Below, piece after piece: positions 26,567 to 36,706 of a stretch of 64,000 nucleotides of DNA. The translations under genes and the position numbers were made by a program. Where the stretch lies: contig CAJQOL010000007.1 of assembly GCA_905479925.1 (NCBI GenBank), positions 62,001 to 126,000 of the forward strand, read 5' to 3'. This stretch comes from an uncultured Kangiellaceae bacterium (lineage in GTDB: Bacteria; Pseudomonadota; Gammaproteobacteria; Enterobacterales; Kangiellaceae). The first letter of the stretch is position 1, and each line of letters opens with the position of its first letter. Below the pieces are notes generated by a model. That model saw nothing but the letters and a program-made list of their open reading frames with translations, had not been told where the DNA came from and ran no database searches.

Positions 26567-27121
26567 TCAATCGTTATTATAATTGGCATCCAAAGCACCA
26601 CTGTAAGAAACCAAGCTTCCAAAAAGCGGATAAGTAAAAGCTACCTTAAACACATACCTTCCATTTTCAACGATTTTATAAGCTTGGGATTTAGGAACAA
26701 ACCAGAGCGGAATAGGGATACCAAACAGTGAAATTTTAAGACAGCGCCAAAACCAACCACCGTTAATAATCTCTACCGTTAACTTCATTTTCATTGACCC
26801 TGTAGTTTCTATCCAATATCCATTTTTTACAGTACCAATTGGTACGAACAACGACTCTACAACATTTTCATCGTTAAATTTTCTATTCCAATGCAGTCCA
26901 CTTTTGGAATGGGATATTGAAACAATTAGGTTATGAGCTCCCTGTGGTGGCAGTTTCAGTTTTTTGGCTAAGCGTTTACCGATAATTCCAGCAACTCCTG
27001 AACCATAAGAAATACTAACCTCGCCTGATAACTGACCGCCAACGATATGAAGTTTCTGCAAAAGAGGATCTAACCTAGTAAAATCTTCTGCAAACCAATT
27101 TTTAACGATATCGTTTTTCAA
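26567..27121 (-). CDS. DUF4166-like protein
   Basis: A 184-residue protein starting at TTG behind GGGGA. NWFAEDFTRLDPLLQKLH, GVAGIIGKRLAKKLKLPPQG, and the late GIPIPLWFVPKSQAYKIVENGRYVFKVAFTYPLFGSLVSYSGAL match what I know of DUF4166, whose function is unknown. It converges on the fatty-acid-hydroxylase-like gene, with about 110 bases between them. Confidence 0.75.
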   Translation of the reverse strand: MKNDIVKNWFAEDFTRLDPLLQKLHIVGGQLSGEVSISYGSGVAGIIGKRLAKKLKLPPQGAHNLIVSISHSKSGLHWNRKFNDENVVESLFVPIGTVKNGYWIETTGSMKMKLTVEIINGGWFWRCLKISLFGIPIPLWFVPKSQAYKIVENGRYVFKVAFTYPLFGSLVSYSGALDANYNND

Positions 27122-27224
27122 ACTTAGTCCCCAAATGATGAATGATATTGTTTGGTTGGTATCATGACTTAATTCGTATAAGGTCCAACCCGGAATCGAA
27201 GTGAGTGACCGCTGATATTTTCTG

Positions 27225-27791
27225 CTACGTTCTGCTTTTGAATTTTTGGACTATATCAAAAACTCGTTGAGCTAAGTACTTAGAGCTTTTAATGTCTGTT
27301 TCATGGACTCTACCATCAAGACTGTGTGAGGTTACACCAAGCTGGCAACCCAACCGATTAACACCCTTTTCTGTATTACTGAACGGAGCATCCAGACCCA
27401 CCCAGATCATGCCATGCTGACTTGCTAAAGTTACAAAATACTGAAGCGTTGATGCTTGGTCACCATTGAGACCTGTACCTGAAGTAATACCAGCAGCAAA
27501 CTTCCCTGACCAATCTTGGCTTTCCCAGAAATCGCTTGTTGCATCAGCAAAAGCTTTAAATTGCGCGGCAACATTTCCCATGTAAGTAGGGGAGCCGAAT
27601 ATGATTGCATCACAGGTTTTAAGTTTATCTATTAGACCTGGGTTAATAAATCTTCCTTCAACTATTTCACTTCCTAAAATCTGGTGAGAAACAGACGAAA
27701 CTTCCTGATTGTTAAGCTCAGTATAAGCTGCTTTTACAAGCTGACCAGTTACGTCTGTATTAGAGAAATATACGAAGCCAATCTTTATCAC
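27225..27791 (-). CDS. Flavodoxin-like NAD(P)H-dependent FMN protein (WrbA-like)
   Basis: A 188-residue flavodoxin-fold protein. The FMN phosphate loop is VYFSNTDVTGQLVKAA near the N-terminus, and GSPTYMGNVAAQFKAFADAT is the second FMN-binding loop; GKFAAGITSGTGLNGDQASTLQ is the third. These match the WrbA/NAD(P)H:quinone reductase type more than short-chain electron-carrier flavodoxins. The start is GTG with AAAGGAG upstream. The electron acceptor is unknown. Confidence 0.85.
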   Translation of the reverse strand: MIKIGFVYFSNTDVTGQLVKAAYTELNNQEVSSVSHQILGSEIVEGRFINPGLIDKLKTCDAIIFGSPTYMGNVAAQFKAFADATSDFWESQDWSGKFAAGITSGTGLNGDQASTLQYFVTLASQHGMIWVGLDAPFSNTEKGVNRLGCQLGVTSHSLDGRVHETDIKSSKYLAQRVFDIVQKFKSRT

Positions 27792-27863
27792 TTCTTACTC
27801 CTTTTTATGCTGTAGTAGGCTAAACATTGCAGATTATCTGTAACAGCGGTTTGTTGAATAATT

Positions 27864-28157
27864 TCATTTGGGAGCTAAACCCAAATCATCGAGCCTCATA
27901 AGAATTTCATCTTTACGTGTCTTTGCAATTTCTAGCCAGGAGATGTTTTCTCTAGCTCCAATGATTGAGTAGATGGAGTTTAGTCCCATTCCTTTCATTG
28001 GCTTTATTTTTGCGTATAAATCATACGGGTCGATAGCCATAAAATCCTCAACTGAATGTATATCAACTTCCGCCAGAATTTCTTCGCTCCGTGGCCCAAA
28101 GCCATTAAGATCTCTAAGTCGTTTAGGGGATTTGAGGTATGCAGTGGTCATATTCAT
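27864..28157 (-). CDS. TfoX C-terminal-domain protein
   Basis: A 97-residue protein formed by one helix-hairpin-helix-like domain: LRDLNGFGPRSEEILAEVDIHSVEDFMAIDPYDLYAKIKP, then GMGLNSIYSIIGARENISWLEIAKTRKDEIL. This is the domain found at the C-terminus of TfoX/Sxy competence regulators, here without the N-terminal half. It may not regulate competence; many such stand-alone proteins have no known role. It lies downstream of an unknown secreted protein on the same strand. Confidence 0.8.
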   Translation of the reverse strand: MNMTTAYLKSPKRLRDLNGFGPRSEEILAEVDIHSVEDFMAIDPYDLYAKIKPMKGMGLNSIYSIIGARENISWLEIAKTRKDEILMRLDDLGLAPK

Positions 28158-28221
28158 TTAACGCCAAGCTGAGTCGAATGCGTTTTTTTGCACTTCGATT
28201 TCCTGCGATTGGTTAAGTTTT

Positions 28222-28743
28222 CTAGTTGTAATAGTCATATACAATTGCTTTCGCTTTCTTCTTTGTTATAGAGGATATTCTTATCTGGTCTAAAACGACA
28301 TCTTCTTCACTATATGAGCATACGACTGCTACTTGATATATATCATTTTTTTCTTGTTGAGAACTAAGTTCAGAAACATATTTTTGGTATGTTGAAATAA
28401 TATGTTCCCATATTTTTATTTCGTTGTCTGGATTGGCATCTCGTCTAAAACCATCTTCCCATTCCAAGTACGAATTATTATTCACGTCTTTCAAGTTTTG
28501 ATGAATTTTAGAAACTCTTTCTTTTCTCTCCCCCTCAAAAGGAGGATGCTGATATTCATTTTGTTTTAGCTTATTGCTATCTGCCCAAAATATCTTACCT
28601 TCTAAATCAATGCGCACATATTCAGCGCCCAGACTTTCCTGAGGTACTAGCGAAACCTTTCCTGTGTCAATGTCATATACTTCTACGTCTTTAGCTATCG
28701 CCATAAAGGGTAATACCAATAATATAAATATAATAGTTTTCAT
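28222..28743 (-). CDS. Hypothetical secreted protein
   Basis: A 173-residue protein with a signal peptide (MKTIIFILLVLPFMAIA, cut after residue 17). The mature part begins KDVEVYDIDTGKVSLVPQES and has a charged, possibly helical middle (GERKERVSKIHQNLKDVNNN). The C-terminal third has VAVVCSYSEEDVVLDQIRISSITKKKAKAIVYDYY. No family is recognised. Confidence 0.55.
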   Translation of the reverse strand: MKTIIFILLVLPFMAIAKDVEVYDIDTGKVSLVPQESLGAEYVRIDLEGKIFWADSNKLKQNEYQHPPFEGERKERVSKIHQNLKDVNNNSYLEWEDGFRRDANPDNEIKIWEHIISTYQKYVSELSSQQEKNDIYQVAVVCSYSEEDVVLDQIRISSITKKKAKAIVYDYYN

Positions 28744-28976
28744 GGGTAACTCTGAAACTAAACAGTGAACTCAGACGCCAACGGATCTTATCCCCGCGCG
28801 TCATATTACTAAAACGTAAAATCGAGGTTAACTGACAACCATAATAAAATCAATTAGTTATGTAGTAGGTAATGTGCAAGTTCATAGAGTAATCTGGACT
28901 AACTTCGATATTAATGGGGCACGCTGATATATCGACAACGGAAATCTATTTGCATGTCATAAAACAAAGTGGGCCT

Positions 28977-29007
28977 GGAGTGAAAAGCCCTGCCGACAAT
29001 TCACTCC
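28977..29007 (-). terminator. Possible terminator after pntB
   Basis: GGAGTGA and TCACTCC pair over seven bases with a 17-base loop, about 20 bases beyond the pntB stop. A weak U-rich stretch (CTTTGTTTTATG) follows after some distance on the minus strand. The long loop makes this uncertain. Confidence 0.3.
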
Positions 29008-29025
29008 TCACGGTGTAAACCCAAA

Positions 29026-30426
29026 CTATAACGCCTTTACAATATTATCCACGCTTGCTTTCGCGTCACCAAATAACATACTCGTATTGTCCTTAAAGAA
29101 TAAAGGATTTTGAACCCCAGCATAACCAGGATTCATTGATCGTTTAAATGCGATCACTTGCTTGGCATTCCACACCTCTAGTACTGGCATACCCGCGATT
29201 GGGCTATTAGGATCGTCTAGCGCAGCAGGATTAACCGTATCGTTAGCACCAATGACTAGTACAACATCGGTTTCATCGAAGTCATCATTCAGCTCATCCA
29301 TTTCTAAAACGATATCGTATGGGACTTTTGCTTCTGCTAATAATACGTTCATATGTCCGGGCAAACGCCCCGCTACCGGATGAATACCAAAACGAACTTC
29401 GATACCTTTGTCTCGTAAGTTTTTTGTCAACTCATATACCGGATACTGCGCTTGTGCAACCGCCATTCCATAACCCGGTGTAATGATGACCGACTTAGCA
29501 TTAACCAGCATATCCGCCACCTCCTCGGCATTGGTTTCAACATGTTCACCATAGTCTTGGTCACTATTAACAACAACATCCGTTCCAAAACCGCCAGCAA
29601 TAACACTGATAAATGAACGGTTCATAGCTTTACACATGATATAACTTAAAATTGCACCGGATGAGCCAACTAATGCGCCGGTTACAATTAACAAATCATT
29701 ACCCAACAAGAACCCTGCGGCAGCCGCTGCCCAACCAGAATATGAATTAAGCATTGAAACCACAACCGGCATATCCGCACCGCCAATTGAAGCGACTAAG
29801 TGCCAGCCAAAAACCAACGCAATAGCAGCCATTATTAACAGTGCAGTCATATTGCCTTGTTGTTGAACAAAATAGATCATCAGTGCGAAACTAACAATTC
29901 CCGCAAGTAGATTCAGTTTATGTCTGTGGGGAAGCATTAGTGATTTACTACTAAGAATTCCACGCAACTTTCCGAAAGCGACAATTGAGCCAGTAAAAGT
30001 TACAGCGCCAATAAAAACCCCTAAAAAGACTTCTACCAGATGAATGTTTAACATAATGCCCGACATCGGCTCATGCTCGATAAAACTATTAAAGCCGACA
30101 GCTACCGCCGCAAGACCAACAAAACTATGCAGCATTGCGACCAATTCTGGCATTTGTGTCATTTCAACTCTCAATGCAAACCAGGTTCCAATTGTGCCGC
30201 CAATGACCATAGCAATTAAGATCATCTGAATATTAGAAACGGACGGATTCATTACCGTAGCAACTAAAGCGATGGCCATTCCAACAATTCCGTACCAAAC
30301 ACCATGCTCGGCAGATTCTTGTTTACTGAGACCAATGAGACTAAAAATAAATAGAATAGCGGCAACAAAATAAGCGCCGTTTAATAGAGGCATTATGTCC
30401 GATGTAGATTCAATTAGTGTATTCAT
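29026..30426 (-). CDS. pntB: NAD(P) transhydrogenase subunit beta
   Basis: A 466-residue subunit of the proton-translocating transhydrogenase, which uses the proton gradient to make NADPH from NADH. About nine membrane helices fill residues 1-265. The C-terminal NADP-binding domain III has [16 protein letters not shown] and [20 protein letters not shown], with [27 protein letters not shown] later, all diagnostic. Length equals the E. coli protein (about 462). It starts 3 bases after the pntA stop, so the two are translated together. Confidence 0.97.
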   Translation of the reverse strand: MNTLIESTSDIMPLLNGAYFVAAILFIFSLIGLSKQESAEHGVWYGIVGMAIALVATVMNPSVSNIQMILIAMVIGGTIGTWFALRVEMTQMPELVAMLHSFVGLAAVAVGFNSFIEHEPMSGIMLNIHLVEVFLGVFIGAVTFTGSIVAFGKLRGILSSKSLMLPHRHKLNLLAGIVSFALMIYFVQQQGNMTALLIMAAIALVFGWHLVASIGGADMPVVVSMLNSYSGWAAAAAGFLLGNDLLIVTGALVGSSGAILSYIMCKAMNRSFISVIAGGFGTDVVVNSDQDYGEHVETNAEEVADMLVNAKSVIITPGYGMAVAQAQYPVYELTKNLRDKGIEVRFGIHPVAGRLPGHMNVLLAEAKVPYDIVLEMDELNDDFDETDVVLVIGANDTVNPAALDDPNSPIAGMPVLEVWNAKQVIAFKRSMNPGYAGVQNPLFFKDNTSMLFGDAKASVDNIVKAL

Positions 30427-30429
30427 CGT

Positions 30430-31968
30430 CTAATCCTCCTTCCTAAACATTTTTAACATACGCTTGGTCACCACAAAACCACCCACTACATTTATAAAGG
30501 CAATTAAAACGGCAAAGGCGGAAATCCACATAACTAACGTGTTCGTGCTTGAAATTTGTAATAACGCGCCAACCACAATAATACCGCTAATCGCATTAGT
30601 AACGCTCATCAACGGCGTATGTAAGGCGTGCGTGACATTCCAAACCACGTAATAACCGATAAAACAAGCAAGTATAAAAACCGTAAAGTGCTGCATGAAA
30701 TCCGCTGGCGCCACCATAGACAACCAGCCAAACAATAAACCTCCAGCCAACAAGGTAAAATGTTTTGCCATGCCGGACGAGCTCTTTTTCTCAGCTTTTT
30801 CGACTTCCTTTACTGGTTCTGCGGGTTTACTAACCGGCGCCGCACTTACTTGCACAGGCGGCGGTGGCCAAGTAATTTCGCCTTCCTTGGTCACTGTTAC
30901 GTTGCGAATAATTTCATCCTCAAAGTCCAGCTGAATTTGACCGTCTTTTTGCGGACATAATAATTTAACTAAATTTAGAATATTATTTGCATAAAGCTGG
31001 CTTGATTGAGTTGGCAAGCGAGATGGCATATCGGTATAACCAATGATGGTAACTCCATCAACCTCTACCGCTTTGCCCATTTCCGTCAGTTCGCAATTAC
31101 CACCACCTAGCGCTGCAAGGTCAACCACAACACTTCCTGGCTTCATCGATTTCACCATTTCGGTAGTAATCAATTTAGGGGCGGGTTTTCCAGGGATCAT
31201 TGCGGTTGTGATAATAATATCAACGTCTTTGGCTTGCTCGGCGAACAATGCCATTTCAGCATCAATAAAGGCCTTACTCATTACTTTGGCATAACCGTCT
31301 CCACTGCCTGCCTCTTCTTCAAAATCCAGTTCTAAAAATTCAGCCCCCATACTTTCTATTTGCTCTTTCACTTCAGGGCGAGTATCAAAAGCACGAACGA
31401 TTGCACCAAGGCTACCAGCGGTGCCTAATGCAGCAAGCCCAGCAACACCAGCACCAATGATCATCACTTTAGCGGGCGGCACTTTCCCAGCAGCCGTTAT
31501 TTGTCCAGTAAAAAACCGACCAAAACGATGGGAAGCCTCAATAACCGCTCGATAACCAGCGATATTCGCCATAGAACTTAATGCATCCATCGACTGAGCT
31601 CTGGATATTCTTGGTACCGAATCCATTGCAAGCACGTTCACTGATTTATCCGCGAGTTGTTGCATTAATGCTTCATTTTGAGCGGGCCAGAAAAAGCCAA
31701 TGACGGTGGCGCCGGATTTGATTTTCGCCACTTCTTCGGCTGTCGGTGGATTCACTTTGAACAATATGTCGGATAACCAAACCGATTCCGAACTATCGAC
31801 GGTCGCTCCGACTTGTTGATAAGCATCGTCGGAAAAGCTTGCAGGCTCTCCAGCTCCGGATTCAATTGAGACAGTGAAGTTAAGTTTTATTAATTGTTCG
31901 ATACTGGAAGGGGATGCGGCAACTCTTGATTCGTTAGCCGTAATTTCTTTGACGATTCCGATCTGCAT
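30430..31968 (-). CDS. pntA: NAD(P) transhydrogenase subunit alpha
   Basis: A 512-residue subunit holding the NAD(H)-binding domain I and four C-terminal membrane helices. The start [20 protein letters not shown] is typical of alanine-dehydrogenase/PNT proteins; the dinucleotide loop is [27 protein letters not shown] at about 172-198. A Pro/Ala/Lys linker ([21 protein letters not shown]) leads to [19 protein letters not shown] and the next helices. The single-subunit-alpha arrangement is the enterobacterial type, not the split pntAA/pntAB type. It leads the pntAB operon. Confidence 0.97.
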   Translation of the reverse strand: MQIGIVKEITANESRVAASPSSIEQLIKLNFTVSIESGAGEPASFSDDAYQQVGATVDSSESVWLSDILFKVNPPTAEEVAKIKSGATVIGFFWPAQNEALMQQLADKSVNVLAMDSVPRISRAQSMDALSSMANIAGYRAVIEASHRFGRFFTGQITAAGKVPPAKVMIIGAGVAGLAALGTAGSLGAIVRAFDTRPEVKEQIESMGAEFLELDFEEEAGSGDGYAKVMSKAFIDAEMALFAEQAKDVDIIITTAMIPGKPAPKLITTEMVKSMKPGSVVVDLAALGGGNCELTEMGKAVEVDGVTIIGYTDMPSRLPTQSSQLYANNILNLVKLLCPQKDGQIQLDFEDEIIRNVTVTKEGEITWPPPPVQVSAAPVSKPAEPVKEVEKAEKKSSSGMAKHFTLLAGGLLFGWLSMVAPADFMQHFTVFILACFIGYYVVWNVTHALHTPLMSVTNAISGIIVVGALLQISSTNTLVMWISAFAVLIAFINVVGGFVVTKRMLKMFRKED

Positions 31969-32062
31969 AGATAAGGCCCTGCGTTAATGAACACCAAGGG
32001 CCTGCCAAACTAGAGCGCAATATTTTTGAACGCTACTTTATGTAACGCAATGCGATAGAAGC

Positions 32063-32305
32063 TTACAAATTGACCCTAAATAAGAACCACAATACCGGTA
32101 TTACCGCTAACAGTATCAAAGTAATATTAGCGTTAACCAGCTTGATCCATCGGTCTTCATCTCTATTTAGCCAAACCATTAAACCAACAAAAAAGTAGAT
32201 ATGGCCTAGCTTATATGCCTTTTCTAATAACACCGGCATTGAATGACCGAACTGCTTAGAATAATTGTGCCTAGCCAATGTACGACTTATATCCGTAAAA
32301 ATCAA
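32063..32305 (-). CDS. Small hypothetical membrane protein
   Basis: An 80-residue ORF starting at TTG with AGGG six bases upstream. It has two probable membrane helices (LGHIYFFVGLMVWL and NITLILLAVIPVLWFLF) separated by a charged turn (NRDEDRWIKLVN). It lies between pntA and the lipid kinase on the same strand. The composition is protein-like, but I have no family match. Confidence 0.5.
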   Translation of the reverse strand: MIFTDISRTLARHNYSKQFGHSMPVLLEKAYKLGHIYFFVGLMVWLNRDEDRWIKLVNANITLILLAVIPVLWFLFRVNL

Positions 32306-32367
32306 CGAGTGCCCTATAATTAGTTGATATCAGTCGAAAAAATTTCCCTTAGACAAAGAAGATGGAG

Positions 32368-33279
32368 CTAACTTTTCCATAAGAATCGAATAGCCCGTGG
32401 AATACACTCAAAGTTTGCGGGTGTTTGCCCCAACACCTCACCGTCTGGGATAAGACGATTGGTAAATTGCTCAGTTACTTTGACGTTTTTTGCTTGGTAA
32501 TATTCAATTTCAGGATATTCGACATGGCTTCCATCATATATGCTGGTGAAAAGCCTCAACAGTTTTAAGCGCGATATTTTCTTCAAGAAAACGATGTCTA
32601 AAAGACCATCGTCCAGCTGAGCCCTAGGTGCCATCAAGAATTTAGTGCCAGTAAATTTAGAATTAGCCACTTCAACGAATACACCCTCTTTTTCAATCTG
32701 TTGACCGTCTAACTCCAAGGAGAATTTTTGTGCTTTAAGCCCCATTAGCTTTTGCAGCGTGGCTACCGTATAAGCACCATTTCCCAGCCACTTAAGTGGG
32801 ATAGCCGCCTGCGCTACCGTTGAAACAAAGCCTAACCCAACCATATTAATAAAATAGTGTGACTCAGTCTCAGCACCATTATTACTAGCAAACTGCATAC
32901 GACCAACATCGACTTCCCTAGTACGGTTGTCGACAATAATGTCTATCGCTTTTTTCCAATCACCTTGTTTTAGCTTAAGCTCTTTCATAAAGGCGTTGCC
33001 TGTGCCGTTTGGAATCAAACCAATAGGCGGCTTGAAGCTACTAGTATTTTTCATAACACCATTAAGCACTTCGAATAATGTACCATCACCGCCAGAAGCA
33101 ATAACCGCGCTGTATTTTGATAGGTCGGCTTGTTCCGCCAGCTCTATTGCGTGGCCACTGTGTGTAGTTAATTTAATATCTGCGGCTATTGCACTACGTT
33201 GCAGGTAGTCTTGAATAGGTGGTAAAAGCTGTTTAGCACGGCCACCCCCCGCGTGTGGATTGTAAATAATGAGTAACAT
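32368..33279 (-). CDS. Diacylglycerol kinase-like lipid kinase (YegS/DagK family)
   Basis: A soluble lipid kinase of about 303 residues. It opens LLIIYNPHAGGGRAKQLLPPIQDYL, has the ATP-binding SAVIASGGDGTLFEVLNGVMKN (GGDGT) and GLIPNGTGNAFMKELKL, and closes with IPDGEVLGQTPANFECIPRAIRFLW. The lipid acted on is unknown (diacylglycerol, sphingoid base or phosphatidylglycerol in relatives). The track starts at a TTG; the ATG three codons later (33279) has GGAAA upstream and fits the family start. Confidence 0.9.
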   Translation of the reverse strand: MLLIIYNPHAGGGRAKQLLPPIQDYLQRSAIAADIKLTTHSGHAIELAEQADLSKYSAVIASGGDGTLFEVLNGVMKNTSSFKPPIGLIPNGTGNAFMKELKLKQGDWKKAIDIIVDNRTREVDVGRMQFASNNGAETESHYFINMVGLGFVSTVAQAAIPLKWLGNGAYTVATLQKLMGLKAQKFSLELDGQQIEKEGVFVEVANSKFTGTKFLMAPRAQLDDGLLDIVFLKKISRLKLLRLFTSIYDGSHVEYPEIEYYQAKNVKVTEQFTNRLIPDGEVLGQTPANFECIPRAIRFLWKS

Positions 33280-33480
33280 AGATAACAATTTCCAAGGTTT
33301 ATTGCGACTACTTAGATAGCAACAACACTTTATTCACATAATGAGCGCAAGTCAAAACTGCCATCGAGTCAATATAGCGTAGGTTGTGGTCCATTATTAC
33401 CATCATAGCGTGGTATATTTTGCTCAGCGTAACAAGATCGATTATTCTGAACACATACAATTACTCGAGTTCACACTACT

Positions 33481-34212
33481 ATGGCGCAAACCAGCTTAAT
33501 CATGCAAACCCTAAAAACCTGTTTAAAAGAGGGGCAACTGACTTATGTCGATGTTGCCGAAGCTCTCGACTTAAGCGAAGCTAGCGTCAAACGCATTTTC
33601 TCCGAAGAAAATATCTCATTGCAACGACTTGAAATTATTTGTGGCATGCTAAATATGGAGATTGGAGATTTAACTCGTAGAGCTGAAAAGCAACACGAAG
33701 AAATCAAAGAGCTCACCGAGGAGCAAGAAGCTGAGTTCGTAAAACAACCCAAGTTGTTATTTGTTGCGTATATGCTTTTAAATGATTTCGATTTCGCGGC
33801 TATCACCGACTATTATCATATTGAAGAACTTGAAGGAATTCAGTTACTGGCCCATTTAGACAGGATTAAGTTTATTGATCTATTGCCGGGCAATCGAGTA
33901 AAGCTACTAACCTCTCGAAACTTTAGATGGCGAAAAAATGGTGCTATTGAGCGGTTATTCAATCAACACATCAGAAAAGAGTTTTTTCAATCAAATTTTA
34001 ATAAGGCAGAAGAGTCAATGCAGTTTGCAGGTGCAATGCTGGCTAAATCTAGCATTTTATTGCTGCATAAAAAAATTGAAAAATTAGTAAGCGAGTTTAA
34101 TGAACTAGCCAAGCAAGATGCTAACCTTCCTTTTGAAGAGCGGCTAGGATGCAGCATTGTTGGTGCAATTAGACCTTGGGAATTTAGTTTGTTTGCCCAA
34201 TATAGAAAATAG
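33481..34212 (+). CDS. XRE-family helix-turn-helix regulator
   Basis: A 243-residue regulator. The DNA-binding domain is in the first 65 residues: GQLTYVDVAEALDLSEASVKRIFSEENISLQRLEIICGMLNMEIGDL. The rest is helical (KQHEEIKELTEEQEAEFV, then LEGIQLLAHLDRIKFIDLLPGNRVKLL), and I do not recognise a ligand domain; a winged-helix-like segment with NFRWRKNGAIERLFNQHI follows. It faces away from the lipid kinase and is followed by tesB after 54 bases. Confidence 0.82.
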   Translation: MAQTSLIMQTLKTCLKEGQLTYVDVAEALDLSEASVKRIFSEENISLQRLEIICGMLNMEIGDLTRRAEKQHEEIKELTEEQEAEFVKQPKLLFVAYMLLNDFDFAAITDYYHIEELEGIQLLAHLDRIKFIDLLPGNRVKLLTSRNFRWRKNGAIERLFNQHIRKEFFQSNFNKAEESMQFAGAMLAKSSILLLHKKIEKLVSEFNELAKQDANLPFEERLGCSIVGAIRPWEFSLFAQYRK

Positions 34213-34266
34213 CATGTTCAGCAAGCATTCGATCAAAAGCATTAGACAATAGAACAGGGTAATTCA

Positions 34267-35133
34267 ATGGACAACAATTTACTGGAAGATCTTCTTAATT
34301 TACTAAGTTTAGAAAAGATCGAAGAAGGTTTGTATCGCGGCAATAGCCAAAATTTGGGCTTGCCTCAAGTGTTTGGTGGTCAAGTGATTGGCCAAGCATT
34401 ATCCGCCACTAAAAACACTCTCAGCGACCCTAGACCGGTCCATTCTCTGCATTCTTATTTTCTAAGACCCGGTGATGCTGCCAAACCAATTATCTATGAC
34501 GTAGAAAAACTACGCGACGGTCGCAGTATCTCAACCCGCCGAGTAAAAGCAATCCAAAACGGCAAACCTATCTTTTTTATGACCGCTTCTTTTCATGTGC
34601 AAGCCGATGGTCTTGACCATCAAGCACAAATGCCTAAGGTGGCGGGTCCAGAAAACCTATTATCAACTCGCGAAAGAATCAAGAAATTAGCCCTGGACTC
34701 TAGTATTCCCATCCCAGAGCGTTTCGAGCAGAAAAGCCCGATAGAGATCCGCCCTGTTGAATCCTTTAGCCCATTAAAACCCGAGACAACGGATCCTATC
34801 AGACATGTTTGGATGAAAACCCGCGGCTGTTTACCTAATGACCCTCGCGTACATAAATATATGCTGGCTTATGCCTCCGATATGGCGTTTTTACCCGTCG
34901 CCGGACAACCCCACGGTATTTCTTTTTTTACCAAAAACTTCCAGATGGCAACCATTGACCACAGCATGTGGTTTCATCGTGATTTTAGATTTGACGACTG
35001 GTTGCTTTATCAAATTGAAAGTCCATCAGCCACCAATCAACGTGGTTTCGTACTCGGTAAATTTTTTGACCAAAAAGGCCGTTTAGTAGCTAGTACCGCC
35101 CAAGAAGGCGTTATGCGAGAGTATAAGAAATAG
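34267..35133 (+). CDS. tesB: Acyl-CoA thioesterase II
   Basis: A 288-residue double-hotdog thioesterase that hydrolyses medium- and long-chain acyl-CoA. Motifs: YRGNSQNLGLPQVFGGQVIGQAL, PVHSLHSYFLRPGDAAKPIIYDVEKLRDGRSISTRRV, YMLAYASDMAFLPVAG (active-site Asp) and DHSMWFHRDFRFDDWLLYQIESPSA (the late Gln/Thr region). The length matches E. coli TesB (286). It has its own ATG behind GGGTAATTC. Confidence 0.95.
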   Translation: MDNNLLEDLLNLLSLEKIEEGLYRGNSQNLGLPQVFGGQVIGQALSATKNTLSDPRPVHSLHSYFLRPGDAAKPIIYDVEKLRDGRSISTRRVKAIQNGKPIFFMTASFHVQADGLDHQAQMPKVAGPENLLSTRERIKKLALDSSIPIPERFEQKSPIEIRPVESFSPLKPETTDPIRHVWMKTRGCLPNDPRVHKYMLAYASDMAFLPVAGQPHGISFFTKNFQMATIDHSMWFHRDFRFDDWLLYQIESPSATNQRGFVLGKFFDQKGRLVASTAQEGVMREYKK

Positions 35134-35242
35134 GATTTTATTCATTGCTACACTTTGTTACAGACTGTTTAGGGGTGTTACGTCTAAAATTACTGTGGTT
35201 AGCTAATATCGCTACCACACAAATCAATCAAGGTAATTAAAG

Positions 35243-36076
35243 ATGTACAAAGTGCTATTAAGTAAACTCACCGCGGCAATTTTATTCTCCAGCATAGCCA
35301 CAAGCGCTATCGCAAGTGGAATTACTCGAGACATTAGGCAAGGAGCTGGCGCCGAGGAAACCAGAGAAGACGGAGGCTACTTTGAGCTTGGTCTCGGTCA
35401 CTATTCAACGAATACAATCATATTTAAAGGTAATGAAGACGATAAAAAGCACGGTTTTGGTGTTCGAATTAATGCCGGTTACCAATGGAAAGGGCTATTT
35501 ATCGATTTAAATGACGACGATGGTTTTGTTTATGGATATAACGCACTAAACACCGACAACTGGAGCTACGATATTGTTGGCAGTGTTATTAGCCCTATCA
35601 ATAAAGATCGAAGTGATCTATTTGAATCCTTGAGAGACAGAAAAGCCGGCAGAACTCTTGGACTAAGAGCAACTGGGTTTTACGGCAAGAACATTTTTCA
35701 GTTTGAAGTAAAAGACGCGCGTAATGACGAATTTAACGGCTTTCAGGCATCGGCACTTGCAGGTACCAGTTGGCAAGTACGCAACTGGAATACCCATGTT
35801 GTCGCTGGTTTACATTATTCTTCCTCTGCGATTAATGATTATTATTGGGGGGTTAGACCCGAAGAAGTCAATGCTGATTTTGCCGAATATGAAGCAGACG
35901 CATCAGCCGTATTTACCACCGAGTTTGGTGTTACCTACCCTATCTCTGAAAGTTGGGTTTTTAGGGGAAAAGTTAATTATGTCTATGGCTCAGAAGAGAT
36001 AGCGAATAGTCCTTTAAGATCCGATGATACCAAGCATTTTATTGGTACATCTGCTTCTATTAGTTACGTTTTTTAA
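35243..36076 (+). CDS. MipA/OmpV family outer membrane protein
   Basis: A 277-residue beta-barrel. A signal peptide (SKLTAAILFSSIATSAIA) is followed by GGYFELGLGHYSTNTII and alternating barrel strands, including GVRINAGYQWKGLFIDLND and a C-terminal strand SASISYVF ending in Phe, as needed for insertion. It is the first gene of a four-gene module with DUF3019 and an RstAB-like two-component pair, an arrangement I know from other marine gammaproteobacteria. The substrate or partner is unknown; a scaffold or stress role is suggested for relatives. Confidence 0.9.
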   Translation: MYKVLLSKLTAAILFSSIATSAIASGITRDIRQGAGAEETREDGGYFELGLGHYSTNTIIFKGNEDDKKHGFGVRINAGYQWKGLFIDLNDDDGFVYGYNALNTDNWSYDIVGSVISPINKDRSDLFESLRDRKAGRTLGLRATGFYGKNIFQFEVKDARNDEFNGFQASALAGTSWQVRNWNTHVVAGLHYSSSAINDYYWGVRPEEVNADFAEYEADASAVFTTEFGVTYPISESWVFRGKVNYVYGSEEIANSPLRSDDTKHFIGTSASISYVF

Positions 36077-36098
36077 GTTATTTTTAAGGAGATTGAAA

Positions 36099-36539
36099 AT
36101 GACTTTTAAGCAAAGGATTCTAAAAACGACTAAACAGTCTTTATTTTCACTTTTCACTATTGTGTTGCCGCTCACTTCGTTTCATAGCGTGGCTTCTGAA
36201 AGTGCTAATAATCAACGCAAGGTACAATTTTTAAATGTTAATCCGGAACGTTGTGTTGCGTTACGACAGGGCCAAATATGCTATCAAGAAATTAAGTTTA
36301 CTTGGCAAGCATTAACTCCGGCGCGGTTATGCTTATACGATGAAGAATCAACAACCCCGATAAAATGCTGGAAAGGAAAAAACAAAGGCAGTTACTCAAT
36401 GGACTTTCAATCGTCAACTAGTCGAAGTTATATTCTTAAAAATGAAGATAGCAAGGAAAAAATAGCAGCAACTAAATTTATTGTTGCTTGGGTCTACGGG
36501 AACAAGAAACGCCGTCGAACAAGCTGGCGACTTTTTTAA
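36099..36539 (+). CDS. DUF3019 periplasmic protein
   Basis: The track starts this ORF at 36024, but the ATG at 36099 has TAAGGAG upstream and gives a signal peptide (SLFSLFTIVLPLTSFHSVASE), so I use it (146 residues). The mature domain has RCVALRQGQICYQEIKFTW and LCLYDEESTTPIKCWKG, whose four cysteines probably form two disulfides, and ends in VAWVYGNKKRRRTSWRLF, all typical of DUF3019. Function unknown. It follows the MipA/OmpV gene by 22 bases. Confidence 0.9.
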   Translation: MTFKQRILKTTKQSLFSLFTIVLPLTSFHSVASESANNQRKVQFLNVNPERCVALRQGQICYQEIKFTWQALTPARLCLYDEESTTPIKCWKGKNKGSYSMDFQSSTSRSYILKNEDSKEKIAATKFIVAWVYGNKKRRRTSWRLF

Positions 36540-36620
36540 GCATGAAGCTATCTTTAAAGGGCAATTTTGGTTTCATAAGCTAACTAAGGTTGTCCTGCAT
36601 AGATGACTCATTACAATTAT

Positions 36621-36643
36621 TTGAGTACAAATGATTGAGTACA
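36621..36643 (+). promoter_or_regulatory. Direct repeat ahead of the response regulator gene
   Basis: TTGAGTACA occurs twice, at 36621-36629 and 36635-36643, with start points 14 bases apart, about 65 bases before the response regulator ATG. Spaced repeats of this kind can be OmpR-family binding sites; autoregulation is a guess. Confidence 0.3.
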
Positions 36644-36706
36644 GTTATCTCGATATGGATGCACAAAGAACTTGTCTCGATACAGCTCTCATTGTGAACA
36701 AAATTT

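Noticed and set aside
10343-29025. Mobile element or genomic island
   Set aside because: The mix of accessory genes looked island-like, but I found no integrase, transposase, tRNA or flanking repeat, and composition looks even.
33384-33584. 66-codon plus-strand ORF ahead of and into the XRE gene
   Set aside because: It overlaps the well-supported XRE regulator in another frame and shows no domain.
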